Part shown: one piece after another, positions 1 to 10,856 of the stretch | Layout: every line of letters begins with the position of its first letter | Numbering within the stretch: the first letter of the stretch is position 1 | Origin: Symbiodinium natans | Lineage: Eukaryota; Sar; Dinophyceae; Suessiales; Symbiodiniaceae | Reading direction: 5' to 3' | DNA: 64,000 nucleotides | Assembly: GCA_905221605.1 (NCBI GenBank) | Contig: CAJNDS010002780.1 | Span: 172,501-236,500, forward strand | Notes under the pieces: model-generated | The model's input: the letters and a program-made list of their open reading frames with translations, nothing else | What the model was told of the DNA's origin: nothing | Databases searched by the model: none | Position numbers and translations under genes: made by a program

Positions 1-930
1 CTCTTGCAGAAAGTTTCTTATCCTGCAAAGTCTTTTGAGGACACTCCAGGCGGCTTGGGCCTAGACCGCGATCATGTCTTGCAGCTTGCAGGCCAGCTGA
101 CCCACTAGCTCGGGCGGTGCAGTCTGTTGACGTCTTTTCTGCCATGTGCTCAAGACCCCCAAGTACCACTACTCAAGGCTCGCGTTCTGCCAGCCTTCGA
201 GGACGAGAACGGCCAGCAATCTCTAGCGCCGACAGCCTGCTGCTGCATCTTCACGCACTGTTTGTTTGAAAGGGTTTTCTCAAAAGCGCTTCTTGGTCAG
301 ATCAGCTGCAGGTTAGAACTGTACGCAGTGCTGGGGCACGTCCGGCATGTTAACCCTGAGCATGGTGCTCCCTAGCCACATAATACCATATAGTACTACA
401 CTGTTGGAACAAACCCCAAGCCACTCTGAACCTGGAAAAACCTGCCGGGCACAGGCCTTGCCTGCAGAGCCGTTTCTCCCGGCAGAAACAGTGGTTGCGG
501 GCGAAGTTGGTCAGGCTTCAAGGTTTGGGGCTACGTTTTAGGGCTTGGGGTTGGGCCTTAGAATGGTTTCCAAACGTTTTGTGGGTAGTTGAAGGGGCTA
601 TCATGCCCTGAGGCACAAATCCTTATCATGGTTAAGTGATTCCTTGTTGTGGTTAAAAAATGGGTCTTTATTGCAGTTACGACCTTGCCTCTTAAGTGCC
701 CTATAATATGGTTATATGTACAGGTCGAATTGGTTAGTATGTACCATGAACCTCCAAGTACCCCTTTATGGCAGAGGCGCTCCAACCCACACTTCTGTAG
801 ACGTCCGGGAGAGAGAGCGGCTTCCAAGGAAGCTTCAGAAGCGGAATCGGGGGAGGGGGCTGCTTAAGGCCCAGGTTTTTTGGCACTAGCCAGGCTTCTG
901 CAGAAGATGGCCGTGCGTTTTCACAGCTGA
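1..930. other. No recognisable gene; low-copy DNA
   Basis: Mixed-composition DNA with few telomeric repeats. A frame at 127-373 (plus strand) stays open for 82 codons and contains a plausible stretch around PAFEDENGQQ, but it has no recognisable domain and no clear splice context, so it is not called as a gene. The right part (590-763) looks like a decayed fold-back element and is listed separately. Confidence 0.4.
590..763. mobile_element. Decayed fold-back element, M2-like 3' end
   Basis: An AT-rich stretch ends at about 744-763 with ATGAACCTCCAAGTACCC. The same terminal sequence closes the intronic element at 14881-15040 and the fold-back region near 36519-36534. Only the right end is clearly shared; the left end is diverged. 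In the intronic copy this terminus supplies the AG acceptor. Confidence 0.35.
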
Positions 931-954
931 GTTCTTGTGATCAAAAAACATTCT

Positions 955-1105
955 CATGTCAAGCAAGGATCCTCTCAACTTTCCTGTTTCGCTGATAACC
1001 CATACCCCGAAGCAGCCCCTCAAGCTCTTGGCACCAATGACGTGTCTGGCAAGCTGATCAGCTTCACCAAGAGCGCCCGCCGCTGCAAGACCCGTGGCAG
1101 TGGCG
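955..1105 (+). CDS. Exon-like coding island, unknown protein
   Basis: The frame is open across the island and contains GTNDVSGKLISFTKSARR, with GC-rich third positions like the better-supported exons here. It runs into a degenerate TTTAGGG tract (1107-1142) that could be the following intron. No family is recognised and the boundaries are approximate. Confidence 0.35.
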
Positions 1106-1150
1106 GGGCTGAGGGTTGAGGGTTGAGGGTTTAGGGTTCAGGGTGCGGAG

Positions 1151-1244
1151 ATGGTAGTGGATGTATTGGAAGTGTTGTACACGGGCAATGTTCCCATAAC
1201 ATCGTGGCTCAAGGATGGCCACGGGACAGCAGCAAAAAGAAGTG
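1151..1244 (+). CDS. Exon-like coding island, unknown protein
   Basis: Starts just after the short telomeric tract. It reads MVVDVLEVLYTGNVPITSW and onward, and ends at AAGAAGT followed by GTGAGC, a good donor. Together with 955-1105 it may belong to one gene whose intron is the TTTAGGG-like tract between them. The product is not recognised. Confidence 0.4.
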
Positions 1245-1325
1245 TGAGCTGGGGTTTGGGGGTTGGGCTGAAGGTTTACCCCTCCTCCTTCTCCTTGGTG
1301 TCCTTGAACAACCTTGATCCGGCAC

Positions 1326-1520
1326 TGGTTGGTCTGGGGAACTAAGGAAGTCCCCTTTTGGTTGCCCCCGTAGGTTATGAGCCCAAATTAGGATCCCTTG
1401 CGGGTTTTGGTTTCATGGGCTTAAGGAAAAGCCATGGCGGAGCGACCTCGTTCTGAGGAAAGCCTACCTGGATAAAAAAAGATTCAAAAAGTACACCTGG
1501 TAGTGCTGGCAAAAGACAGG
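1326..1520 (+). repeat. Dispersed intron-like repeat M14, copy 1
   Basis: This stretch matches the reverse complement of 3696-3963. The best conserved core is 1368-1462 (shared words such as GTAGGTTATG and AAGCCATGGC). Both copies end in CAAAAGACAG directly before a coding-like start (GATGATGG here, GACGGAGATGG in the other), so the repeat appears to include an intron 3' end. Copy 2 carries about 30 bp of extra sequence near its left end. Confidence 0.6.
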
Positions 1521-1743
1521 ATGATGGTGACGCCGCTGCGCGTCCCAATGTGGACATGAGTTTCGTTGCTTGTGGTGATCGTGGTGGAGACACTGGTCTT
1601 CCAAGGGCTGGGAAAAAATGCGAGGACATGGAGGCCGCAATGGAGGTCTCTATGCTGAAACTCCTGAAGAAAACATGGAGTGGTGTCTTCATCGTCTTCG
1701 AGCTCCACTGGGAAAGTTTTGGTAGAACAAGGTGTTCAGACTG
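1521..1743 (+). CDS. Exon-like coding island after M14 intron
   Basis: After the acceptor CAAAAGACAG the frame runs open for about 74 codons to a TGA at 1741-1743, reading DDGDAAARPNVDMSFVACGD and later EAAMEVSMLKLLKKTWSG. No domain is recognised. Because an S1-like exon begins directly downstream, a donor near 1730-1740 may join the two, but the phase was not resolved. Confidence 0.4.
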
Positions 1744-1749
1744 ATTTGA

Positions 1750-2105
1750 GTGGTGAGGTGCGTGCCAGCTTCTGGTGAGCAACTTGTGGTGCAGCCCGAT
1801 GAGGCAACCTCAGTTCCTGCCTCGAGTATTTATCGTCCAGGTGATGTGGTGACTGGTGGTGTCAACCGCATTGATGCCGACGGGGTATGGATTTATTCGG
1901 GAGACACCAAAGCAGTACTGCCTGTGGACGACGAGGCAAAATTTCGTTTCCATTGTGGAGACATGGCGCACGGAGGACAACTTGAACAGGTTGAACCCGA
2001 TGGTACCTTGATCTTGTCGCTGGAGGATCCAGAGCTGGCGTCTGAAGAAACTGCACAGTTTCTTCACGCTCACGAAAATGGCAGCGTGGAGCACAAGATC
2101 GTTGG
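1750..2105 (+). CDS. S1-like (OB-fold) RNA-binding exon
   Basis: The frame encodes YRPGDVVTGGVNRIDADGVW near residue 29, then FHCGDMAHGG and LILSLEDPELASEE. This spacing (GD-V-x-G-V...G-x2-V...F-x-GD...G...LS) fits the S1 RNA-binding fold found in ribosomal protein S1 and related RNA-binding proteins. The frame is bounded upstream by a TGA at 1747-1749, so it is either a first exon or, more likely, an internal exon. Coding character fades after about 2105 into A-rich DNA. The S1 assignment is by motif pattern only. Confidence 0.5.
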
Positions 2106-2160
2106 GGTTACGGCGCAAAAAAAAACAATAAATATTATTTGCGTTACGAATTCTACTTAA

Positions 2161-2300
2161 ACTAGCAGTAAATATATACATATATGCTTTGCTATTACAA
2201 TTTTATTACATTTTATGATCTAAAGGTATACTGTACTATGTTGTGTTCTATTCTTTTCTATTCAGTTATATTATATTGTTATACTTTGTTTTAATATATA
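2161..2300. other. AT-rich non-coding stretch
   Basis: Composition falls sharply to AT-rich (ATATACATATATGC and similar) directly after the S1-like exon. It probably belongs to an intron or 3' flank. From 2300 to 3100 the sequence is mixed; several TAGCGC/CTAGCG words recur (2570-2590, 2740-2765, 3030-3060), but no gene is supported. Confidence 0.4.
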
Positions 2301-3169
2301 CACATGCATATGGGCGGCTGTCAATATTCCTTCTTCCAGGAACGGCGGATGCTGAAAAACTCATGGTGCCGCCTTATGCCGAGAAGGAAAACGAAGGTCT
2401 GGAACGATGGCTTTGGCAAGTACAGAAGTGTAGTACTAATTCTTGTACCCTATGCAAAAGCCTCGCAAAACACACTAGCGCCTTCATTTCAAGACTCAAG
2501 CATCGTCTTCGGAACTACTGGAGCTACTTGAACTCGAGCTAGTAGTGTTAGAGCTATCGCTTAGAGCTATCGCTTAGCGATGTAGCACAAGCGCGTAGCT
2601 TTTTTCTTCGGCCTCCTTGCTCAGGATATCCCCTGCCAGCTCTTCCCGGTTGGCCATGCTTCAAATCAGCTGTCTTAGTACTGCCTTATGTCTTGGATGG
2701 GCAAGTGGTCGCCGCAGGCAGTTTCCCTTGATATTTGCTAGCGCGATGCTAGCGCCAACCTAGCGCATATTTCGCCTCATGACTTTAGAGTTTTGGCACG
2801 CCGGCAGTATGCATCAGGAGCAAACATTGCAGCGATTTACCTCCCATGCACTTAATCCTGAAGCCTGTACTAGAATTGAGGGTTAGGGTCTAGGGTCCCC
2901 GCTTTTTCCCTAAACCCAGAAAGCCCCGAATCCTCGACCCTAAACCCCAAGCATGAAACCCCAAAGCCTCTCACATCCCTAAACCCTAAACCCTAAACCC
3001 TAAAATGTTAGCTTTTGGAAAGGAACACCTAGCGCCACGCTAGCGCTATCCTAGCGCCGACTTGGGGGAGAGCCGGAAACCTGCATATACGCATGGTGCC
3101 GCCTTGTGGCGAAGACATAAAGCAGCAAGAGCGGAGCTTCATATCGCACTTCCATCATATTTTACATAC

Positions 3170-3515
3170 ATGGTATTTTGACGTCCGCCCATATATGTAT
3201 ATATATATATACATATTTATATCTATGTTTATATTTATATCTATGTTATGTTATATTATATGATTATATCCATATATTCTTATTACATTACATTATATTA
3301 TATTATAAGATATGATATTATATTATGTTATACTATACTATATTATATTATATTGTTCTATTTTTGCACTATATCCTATGTTATAGTATATAATATATTG
3401 TATATTTTATGATATTATATCATATTATTATTTTTTGTATAACATAAATATACATATATATATATACATATATAACATATGACATCATGCTATGTTATAC
3501 TACATAAAAAATTAT
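3170..3515. repeat. TA-rich low-complexity tract
   Basis: About 350 bp of TATATA, TTATAT and ATATTATAT words, nearly free of G and C. It includes runs of alternating TA that can fold into cruciforms. It contrasts strongly with the roughly balanced composition around it. No gene. Confidence 0.7.
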
Positions 3516-4039
3516 GACAAAAACATAAATGCAAGCATATCTGACCACGGGACTGGGGAACCACGGGACCAGAGGACCAGAGGGCCGCCGTAGGACAACA
3601 GAACCAGGAAGGCCAGAGGGACCAGAAGATTAAGGGAACAGAGGGCCTGAGGACCAGGGCACCAGAGGACCAGGAGACCTGGGGCCAATGTTACCAAGGA
3701 AAACAAGCCAGGGCCAGCAACACCATCTCCGTCCTGTCTTTTGTCAGTACCGCCAGTTGCAATTTCCTCTGTTCCCCGTGGATTTTCTCAGAACGAGGTC
3801 GCTTTGCCATGGCTTTTCTTAAGCCCTTAATACTTGAAACAAAAACCGCAGGGAACCTAATTTGGGCATAACCTACGGGGGCCAGCCGAAGGGGGAGAAC
3901 AAGGAACGATCACCCCTAACAGTCGCCCTATATTCATATTCCCTAGACCAACCAGAAGTATAACGAAACACTTACCAGAAGAACCAGGGAATGGGATAAG
4001 GGGTATACGCTTGGTCTTGGCGATGCTTGAGCCAAACAC
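3512..4039 (-). CDS. Minus-strand two-exon gene fragment
   Basis: On the minus strand an exon at about 4039-3976 begins MFGSSIAKTKRIPLIPFPG and ends at a GTAAGT donor. The following intron contains repeat M14 copy 2. The second exon starts near 3736 (DGDGVAGPGLFSLV) and runs to a stop at 3512-3514 through a degenerate GGACCAGAG-type minisatellite, which it reads as Leu/Pro/Trp-rich sequence. The first exon and donor look credible; the second may be non-coding repeat that stays open by chance. Confidence 0.35.
3537..3690. repeat. GGACCAGAG-type minisatellite
   Basis: A degenerate 8-10 bp unit built on GGACCAGAG repeats about a dozen times with point changes. The plus strand is purine-rich and carries no telomeric heptamers. 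Confidence 0.6.
3696..3963 (-). repeat. Dispersed intron-like repeat M14, copy 2 (inverted)
   Basis: Inverted partner of 1326-1520. Read on the minus strand it carries CTGGTTGGTCTAGGGAA, a private insertion of about 30 bp, then the conserved core down to ACAAAAGACAG. The two copies lie 2.2 kb apart in opposite orientation, so this stretch could form a long hairpin. Confidence 0.6.
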
Positions 4040-4208
4040 TGCGGGTTTTGTATTCTATACAACTCCTTTTACTTTACTACCATAGGGTTTAGGGGATAAG
4101 GTTTACGAATTCAACGCATGGCTCAGCTCAGAGCGGCCCCCGTCGCACTTTTCAGGCGCGGGGCATTTTCTCTCTGAATTCAGTTGCTGCGCACAGCAAA
4201 AGAAGCCG

Positions 4209-4214
4209 AAGTTC

Positions 4215-4245
<31 letters not shown>

Positions 4246-4310
4246 GCTTGGGGTGCTGGGGTGCTTGGGGTGCTTGGGGTGCTTGGGGTGCTTGGGGTGC
4301 TTGGGGGGCT
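4209..4310. repeat. (TTG)n microsatellite and 9-bp GGGGTGCTT minisatellite
   Basis: About eleven TTG units at 4212-4244 are followed by roughly seven near-perfect copies of a 9-bp unit GGGGTGCTT (4247-4310). Since 9 is a multiple of 3, all frames stay open here and give artificial reading frames on both strands. Confidence 0.85.
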
Positions 4311-4559
4311 TGGGGTTGGGGCTTTTTCGCAGTTGCGGGATCTTGGGGCTCAAACCCTGGCGTCCAAAACCTAAAAACCCCAAATCCCAAACGCCCGCAA
4401 GACCCTAGGGTTTTGTGGTCGCGGATCCGACAGGCAGGGCCCCCAAAACCCAGGTAAGCCAAGGTAGATCCTTTACAACCCTAGACTGCTGGGCTTGGCG
4501 GGCATTCGGGGTTGGGCAACCGTAACCCCTGAACCCCCAAACCCTAAACCCTAAACTCC

Positions 4560-5420
4560 GAAGCTCTCCAATTGGTTGTAGCAAAAAGGAGGTGCTCATT
4601 AGGAATGTGTATGAGTGCCTCACTATCTGAACTTCCACTGCTAAACTGCGTCACTGCAAAGTACTCGCTCGTCTCTCTGTCGTCTTCGCTCTCCTCAGTC
4701 GAGTCAGCCTGGGTAGGCTGGTGTTCCTCCGTTTCCCTGTTGGGGGGGGGCGACGCATTGCCCGAACCACAGTTGTCAAGGCGTGCAACATGTTTGCATT
4801 TTTTGCGAGGACAAACGGTAGTGCAGAGAGGAGTAGGGAAGGATCGGAGAGCAAAAGAGAGACGACCCCACAGGACAAGATTGTGCTGCAAACCGAGAGG
4901 ACTGCAGTTCTGCTGCTTGGGGGCATGCCGGGCGTCGTGCGCCACTTCGTTTAGAGAAACACTGATAAGACTACGGATTCGACCCGCGCCGTTTTGCCAT
5001 CGCAGGCACAGAGCAGTGTTCAGCTATCCTGCACATAGTAGCTCATCATACTAGTGACATGCATGAGCTATGAATTATGAATTGGCGGGTACAGGCCTTT
5101 ACGAGACACACCATCGGGCTTTCGTACAGAGGGAGGCATTTGCAGGCTCGGGGCAGGACACAAAACACCAAGGGAAGGCTTATAGGACTAGTCGTAGGGG
5201 GAGGGGGTCGAGCGTGTAGGCTTATATGTACCAGTACCTGTGCATCCACCTCTCTCTTTGCCGTCAAGGTCTTGTACAGTGATGGAGTTCTCTCGGGGCT
5301 ATAGGGGGTGTACATGCAGTCAGGTTTTGCTGAATTAAGGCGGCTGCTATGTTGTTACATGCCCATGCACATTCACACAATCGCTTTCAGCATGCACGTG
5401 CACATACACACTGATCACCA
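4560..5420. other. Non-ITS stretch with no supported gene
   Basis: Several frames overlap on both strands. A minus-strand frame at about 4544-4800 is acidic and Ser-rich (TEESEDDRETSEYF) and follows a CPRKKCKH stretch, which could be a diverged coding remnant, but no domain or splice logic supports it. The remainder shows nothing recognisable. Confidence 0.3.
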
Positions 5421-5499
5421 GGGTGTGGGGTCCTACGCTCGCATCCTTAGTGTACTGTGTACTGCACTGTCACGGCTGTTCTTCATCTCCACAGCAATC

Positions 5500-5768
5500 A
5501 GGAGTTGGGTCCAGTGAGATGATCCAGAACTACACGGAGGATTTCGCCTCGCGGGTTGTCCCCCTGCATCGTTCCACCAGCTGCATGCGTTGGGATCGCT
5601 TGAGCAGAGGTCTTGCTCACTCAGGGCCACGCCTCCTCGCTAACCCCTTCATGCTAACCCCTTCATATATCATGGTGACGACCCTTCCGCCCAACATGGA
5701 AGCCACTCCTTTTCCGGAATGGCTGATGGCGGGAGGTCAAAGCAGTATGTTTGCCCTCCGTGGTGGGT
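5500..5768 (+). CDS. Exon-like coding island, unknown protein
   Basis: The frame carries EMIQNYTEDFASRVVPLHRS and continues open to a TAG at 5768-5770. It includes a short tandem duplication (AACCCCTTCATGCT / AACCCCTTCATATA near 5641-5671). The upstream boundary is uncertain. No domain is recognised. Confidence 0.3.
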
Positions 5769-5815
5769 AGGGGCCCTACCCTACCTCACAGGGTAGGTAG
5801 GGGCCCTACTCTGTC
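5762..5815. repeat. Duplicated GTAGGGGCCCTAC near-palindrome
   Basis: The word GTAGGGGCCCTAC occurs twice, and between the copies CCCTACC...GGGTAGG forms an extra hairpin. This may be the relic of a fold-back element; no other copy was noticed in the window. Confidence 0.5.
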
Positions 5816-7607
5816 TCGCGGGTGGCCTGACTACACAACGGCAACCAGGTGCTGCTGAATTTTTTTGGTGGGGGAATCTTGGGGGGGACCGGGGCTTGGT
5901 GGGGTGGGGGAAGTCGGGTTGGTGGGTGAACTAGGGGTTTTGGTGGGGGTTTTGGGGTATTTGGTGGGCGAATGTAATCCAACAATTTCATTGGTGCTGG
6001 GTTCTTTCTCCCCGCCCGCTGTGAGCTTTCACAGGCCACCACCCAAACCACTGCCCTTTTAGGGTTTAGGCTGTCTCAATCCCACCATAAATGGCGGGCA
6101 GAGCAAAACCAGTGGCCAGAACCCACGGAGCCCTAAAGAACCCTGAGCCCAACTTAAAAGAAAGCAAGAACGTGTCTTGTGACTTTTCATGATGATGGTC
6201 ATGATTATTGATAGGTATAGCTATATTAGTACACATCTAACTCCATGTTTGGTCGACTGTGAACTAGTGTTACCCGAAACCCTAAACCCTAAACCCTACA
6301 CCCTAAACTCTAAACCCTATAACCCTAAACCACGAGGCTCTATAGAGTCATAAGCCCCGTGTCCTCAAAGCCCGTGCCGCCAGGGACGCGGTCTCTGAAG
6401 CTTGGGGGCGCGGCGGTGCCGGAGGAACGACCTGGGAGTCACCCTAAACCGTAAACCCTAAACCCTAAACCCTAAACCCTAAACCCTAAACCCTAAACCC
6501 TAAACCCTAAACCCTAAACCCTAAACCCTAAACCCTAGAAGGGTTAGGGTTTAGGGATGGGTTTGTGTGTTTGGATTGCCCTAAACCTTAAGTTCAGGTT
6601 TAGGCTCAGGTCTGGGGCTTTGCAAGAATGTTGGGACATTTGTGATAGCTTCGAGCGTTTAAGGGCTCAAATAAGGGTTTAGGGTTTGGAGTTTGGGTTT
6701 AGGATTTAGGGTTTGGGGTTTAGGGTTTAGGGTTTAAACGGTATTTTCAGGGCCATTGGGCTTAGGAGTGGATAGGCGGGGTTCGAGGAGTAGTTGTTTA
6801 GGGCTCGGGAGGGTTTCGGGCTGAGGGGTTGAGGGGCTCTATTCGGCGTTTTGGGTTTGTCAGTGTGTGAGAACTCTGGGATTCGAGAGGGCTTGTTAAG
6901 GGGGTCTTGGAGCTGATGACGAAGCGCTCTTTGAGGAGAAAAGAAGTGATGCATGCGGACCCTAAACCCTCAACCCTAAACCCCAAACCCCAAACCACCC
7001 CGAACCCCGCACCCCGCACCCCGAACCCCGAACCCCGAACCCCGAGCCCCGAACCCCGAACCACCGTCTGCTGGCCTTCCCACAAGTACACCGGTACACC
7101 GGCTGCTTCCGACATGCCCTAAACCCTAAACCCTACACCCTGCACCCTAAACCACGGAAGAGAAGGATAAGGCGAGTTATTGAAGAAACCCGCAAAGTTT
7201 AGCGTGTGGGGCTTAGGGCTCAGGATTCAGCTGAGCTGAGGAACGCAGTTGTCAGAGGCACAAGCTGAGGGCCAGCACCCTTTTAGGGGTTTAGGGCTTA
7301 GGGTTTAAGGTGTAGGGTGTAGGTGTAGGATTTAGGGTTTCGGGTTTAGGGTCGAAGTCCAGATCCAACACACCAAAGCAAACCACAATCCCCCAAACTC
7401 CAAGCACCACCCTCAACCCGTCCACCTGGACGCGCAGGATTTAGGGTTCAGGGTTTCGGGTGTGGGGTTTAGGACCTAGGAGGTTATCCTAAACCCTAAA
7501 CCCGAAACCCTATGCCCTGAACCGTATGAACCCGGCAAACCCTAAACCTTGCCCCCTCTGCCATATCCGCAGACTATTGATCTCTGTGAGTTCCATCCCT
7601 TCAACCC

Positions 7608-7722
7608 TGGCAGGCGGGTTGTTTACTTACCTCACCTTTAGTTGAACTTTAAATGGGTTTCCCAATTTAGTACGAATATTAAAGTTTAACCTTTTTCCGC
7701 CTGGCTATAGGAGAAGTAAGCT
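7608..7722. mobile_element. Fold-back (MITE-like) element M8
   Basis: The left arm GTTTACTTACC...GTTGAACTTTAAAT pairs with the right arm ATTAAAGTTTAAC...GAGAAGTAAGC. The arms are imperfect and about 35-40 bp long with a short loop. No coding capacity and no second copy recognised. Confidence 0.55.
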
Positions 7723-8427
7723 TAGGGCTTAGGGCTTAATTCGACTTTTTGACACCTTAGGCGACAAAGGTTGCACGACAAAAGCACATATACTTACCCT
7801 AATCTGAAAACCCTAAACCCTAAACCCTAAGCCCTAAACCCTAAACCCCAAACCCTAAACCCTAGTCTGAAAACCCTACACCCTCCCAGTCGAAGTACTC
7901 CAGGAGCGCCCTTTCGAGTGGAGTACGCGGGTCACCCGTGCCCTTCGCACGCAGGGAGTCTGGGCGCGCAATGCTTTTTTACTTGGCTCAGGGTTCAGGG
8001 TTCAGGGTTCAGGGTTTAGGGTTTAGGGTTTAGGGTTTAGGGTTCAGGGTTTTCTTGGGGTTTAGAGTTGAATTGTCCTTCAGCTCTAAAAATCACACCC
8101 AGCTCCGAAACGCTAAGCCTCAAACGTGATTGTTTGTTGTTTTTGTGTTTCGGGTGTGTGTGTGTGTGTGCGTATGACAGACACAGGTTTTAGAGCTCAG
8201 GGTTTAGGGTTTAGGGGTCGGGTCCAGGACTATGGTGTGGGTAGGGCCTCAGGAAGTTTTCGGGTTTAGGGCTCAGGATTTCGGATGTTCAGGGGGTTGA
8301 GGATTTACCCCGAAACCCGAAAACCTACACCCTCAACCGTAAACCCCTAAAACCCGAAACCCCAGAACCCTTAGGCCTACACCCTAAATACAGGTGGTGG
8401 TTGCTACGAATCAGCGGTCCAGCTCTA

Positions 8428-8670
8428 CCTCGGGGACTAAATGAACCCTAAAAGGGTTTATGGTTCATATACCTTAATCGAAATTATAGTAGTCGGGGTA
8501 TATGACCCCATTTTTTAGGGTTTAAGGTTTAGGGTTTAGGGTTAGGGTTTAGGGCTTAGGGTTTAGGGTTTAGGGTTTAGAGTTTAGAGTTTAGAGTTTA
8601 GGGTTTAGGGTTTAGAGTTTAGAGTTTAGGGTTTCGGGTAGGGTTCATTTCGTCCCCAAGGTAGGAATCT
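8428..8670. mobile_element. Terminal-inverted-repeat element M7 filled with ITS
   Basis: The left terminus CTACCTCGGGGACTAAATG and the right terminus CATTTCGTCCCCAAGGTAG are inverted copies of each other, about 28 bp in total with two or three mismatches. Almost the whole right half of the interior (8519-8638) is TTTAGGG-type repeat. The telomeric array therefore lies inside a transposon-like unit. Confidence 0.65.
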
Positions 8671-9475
8671 CAGCAATGCGTCTTTCAGGCTGTGCTTGAG
8701 GCAATTGAGGCCGTGGGCTGCAAGTGTGTCACATGTTAAGGGTTAAAGCTGATGCCCGAAACCCCTAAACCCCTAAACCCCTAAACCCTAAACCCTAAAC
8801 CCTAAACCCTAAACCCTAAACCCCAAACCCCAAACCCCAAACCCTAAACCGTCTCGTCGGTGAGCTTTGTAAGTCTGAGGTGAGGTTAGGGGCAAAGTTT
8901 CGGGCCTTGATCTGGGAGGTTACGATAAGAGGGGACATAATAAGGGACCCCAAGTATCGACCCGCAAATTAGTAGGAAACCCTAAACCCTAAACCCTAAA
9001 CCCTAAACCCTAAACCCTAAACCCTAAACCCTAAACCCTAAACCCTAAACCCTAAACCACGTCATGGAAATTCGAGATGTTCAGAGTTGCAACACCCGTT
9101 GGAGCCCTGTGCAATGGACCGTTTAGGGTTTGGGCTTCAAGACCCCGCCTTCCTCTTTCCCCATAAGACATCCCTTTGAAAAACCCTAAACCCTAAACCC
9201 TAAACCCTAAACCCTAAACCCTAAACCCTAAACCCTAAACCCTAAACCCTAAACCCTAAGCCCTAAACCCTAAACCCTAAACCCTAAGCCCTCAGCCGCA
9301 ACCGCCGGTCAAGGAGCGAGCACCACTGCGCCATGCGCTGCGAGTTGCTAGGCACCTGTCCGAAGCCCTAAACCCGACACCCCAACATAGCAAACCCTAA
9401 AAGCCGAAAGCCCTAAACCCTAAACCCTAAATTCCATAGGAACCTAGTACCCTATACCCTGGAAGGGAAGTTACA

Positions 9476-9592
9476 TGGTCCCTTGATACAGCCCCTTACC
9501 TCTTTTAAAGGGTTCTGAAGTATGGGCCCTTGGGTTTTACGGGGTACATGAGGGGTCAAGAAGCGGTGCCCATTTAAGGGCCCCTAAACCCT
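9476..9592. mobile_element. Fold-back element M5, copy without ITS
   Basis: Carries ATGGTCCCTTG and TTTTAAAGGGTTCTGAAG followed by TATGGGCCC, with a complementary right half (GCCCATTTAAGGGCCCC). It is the empty-site version of the copy at 18714-18900, in which 42 bp of telomeric repeat sits exactly between AAAGGG and TTCTGAAG. Confidence 0.65.
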
Positions 9593-9642
9593 AAACCCGA
9601 TACCCTAAACCCTAAACCCTAAACCCCCTAAGCCCCAAACAG

Positions 9643-9737
9643 GAAGTTTGGATCGCGGGCTGGGCGCTGGATTCTGAGGACACCAAGCAGTGCCGGTGCT
9701 TCTCCGAGCGGCTCTGCGCCGTGGGTCTTCCTGGCAG
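9643..9737 (+). CDS. Exon between ITS introns, unknown protein
   Basis: The acceptor AAACAG is the end of a telomeric array. The exon is 95 nt (31 codons plus 2 nt) and reads EVWIAGWALDSEDTKQCRC and onward to a GGCAG|GTGAAG donor. The next intron contains another CCCTAAA array. Sharp boundaries and good coding content support a real exon; the family is unknown. Confidence 0.5.
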
Positions 9738-9833
9738 GTGAAGCTTATCGACAGATTGCGTCCTTGGAGCTACTAAACCCTAAACCCTAAACCCTAAACC
9801 CCAAACCCTCTTTGGGTTTAACCTTGGCTGCAG

Positions 9834-10006
9834 TGGTGGCATCTGGAGTGCCACCTGGAGAGCAAGCCGCCAGCCGGCCTCGGCATCCAGCGCCATCGAC
9901 GCTTGCAGAGCTTGAGAAAGATGCTGAATTGTGTTCCCAGGAGCAATTCGGGTCGCAACCTCAAACCCTAAACACCACATCCCTGAATTCTTATACCAAA
10001 TCGTAA
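9834..10006 (+). CDS. Exon-like island, unknown protein
   Basis: Follows TTGGCTGCAG, a plausible acceptor after the array at 9776-9808. The best frame contains VPPGEQAASRPRHPAPSTLA and an ELEKDAELCSQEQF stretch. The phase does not match the exon at 9643-9737 under the simplest splice choice, so either the acceptor or the frame is mis-set. The array is flanked by a possible CCTTGG duplication (9762-9767 and 9823-9828). Confidence 0.35.
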
Positions 10007-10554
10007 ACCTAGAACTCGAGCAGTTTGTGGTACGGTATGTCGTTCTTTGCCGACCTATCATGTGGCTGAATGCGTTCGGGCGCGTTTTCCCGACTGTGTC
10101 GCAATTATTGGAGCCTAAACCCTAAACCCTAAACCCTAAACCCTCAACCCTAAACCCTAAACCCTAAGCCTAAACCCTAAACCCTAAACCCTAAATGGAG
10201 TTTAGGGTAAAATGCGGGAGGGGGGGGGGGGGCTTGGGGCTTGGGGGCGGCGCAGCCTCCTCCCCCCGCCATTTGCAAGCAAGGACACCAGCCCTAAACC
10301 CCAAACCCTAAACCCAGGGTTTAGGGTTTAGGGTTTAGGGCTTCCCAAACCCCAAGCCCTAAACCCAAGCCCTGATCCGGCAAGAGTCAACGCGCAGGCC
10401 CTACATCGAAACACCAAGCAGCGCTACAAGCCCATAAGCCCTAGAAGCCCTATATCGCCCCCAGCCCTAGAAACCTTAGACTCAATTAGATCTGAATCCT
10501 CCTAAACCCTAAACCCTAAACCCTAAGCCCTAAATCCTAAATCCTAAACCCAGT

Positions 10555-10631
10555 CCCGAAACCATCAAACTTCGAGGGCTCTGTGACGCCGCCGCCGATG
10601 CAGCCGACCCACTCGCGGAGCCCCAGCGGGT
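10555..10631 (+). CDS. Small exon candidate between ITS
   Basis: Reads TIKLRGLCDAAADAADPLAE, GC-rich and open, and runs into the GGGTTTAGGG array where a GGTT donor is available. Short, so confidence is low. Confidence 0.3.
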
Positions 10632-10856
10632 TGGGGTTTAGGGTGTAGGGTGTAGGGTGTAGGGTGTAGGGTGTAGGGTGTGGGGTTTAGGGTTTAGGGT
10701 TTAGGGTGCAGGGTGTAGAGTTCTGGGTTTGGGTTTTGGGTTTTGGAGTTTTGGCTGTGAGGGTTTGGGCCTTTAAGGGGTTAACCCCAAACCCCAAACC
10801 CCAAACCCCAAACCCCAAACCCCAAACCCTAAACCCTAAACCTTATTGTGCCTCTG

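Larger units (their letters stand above)
6265..9620. repeat. Dense interstitial telomeric repeat cluster 1
   Basis: At least ten arrays of CCCTAAA or TTTAGGG, the longest near 6434-6535, 8519-8638, 8758-8850, 8979-9058 and 9181-9294. Orientation flips repeatedly. Variants such as CCCCAAA, TTCAGGG and CCCGAAC occur in patches. The islands between arrays are 50-200 bp. One of them (9300-9365) has open frames, but none is convincing except the exon at 9643. Confidence 0.95.

Noticed and set aside
4180-4460. Reading frames of Gly/Leu/Cys or Pro/His/Lys repeats on both strands
   Set aside because: They come from a TTG microsatellite and a 9-bp minisatellite whose period keeps all frames open.
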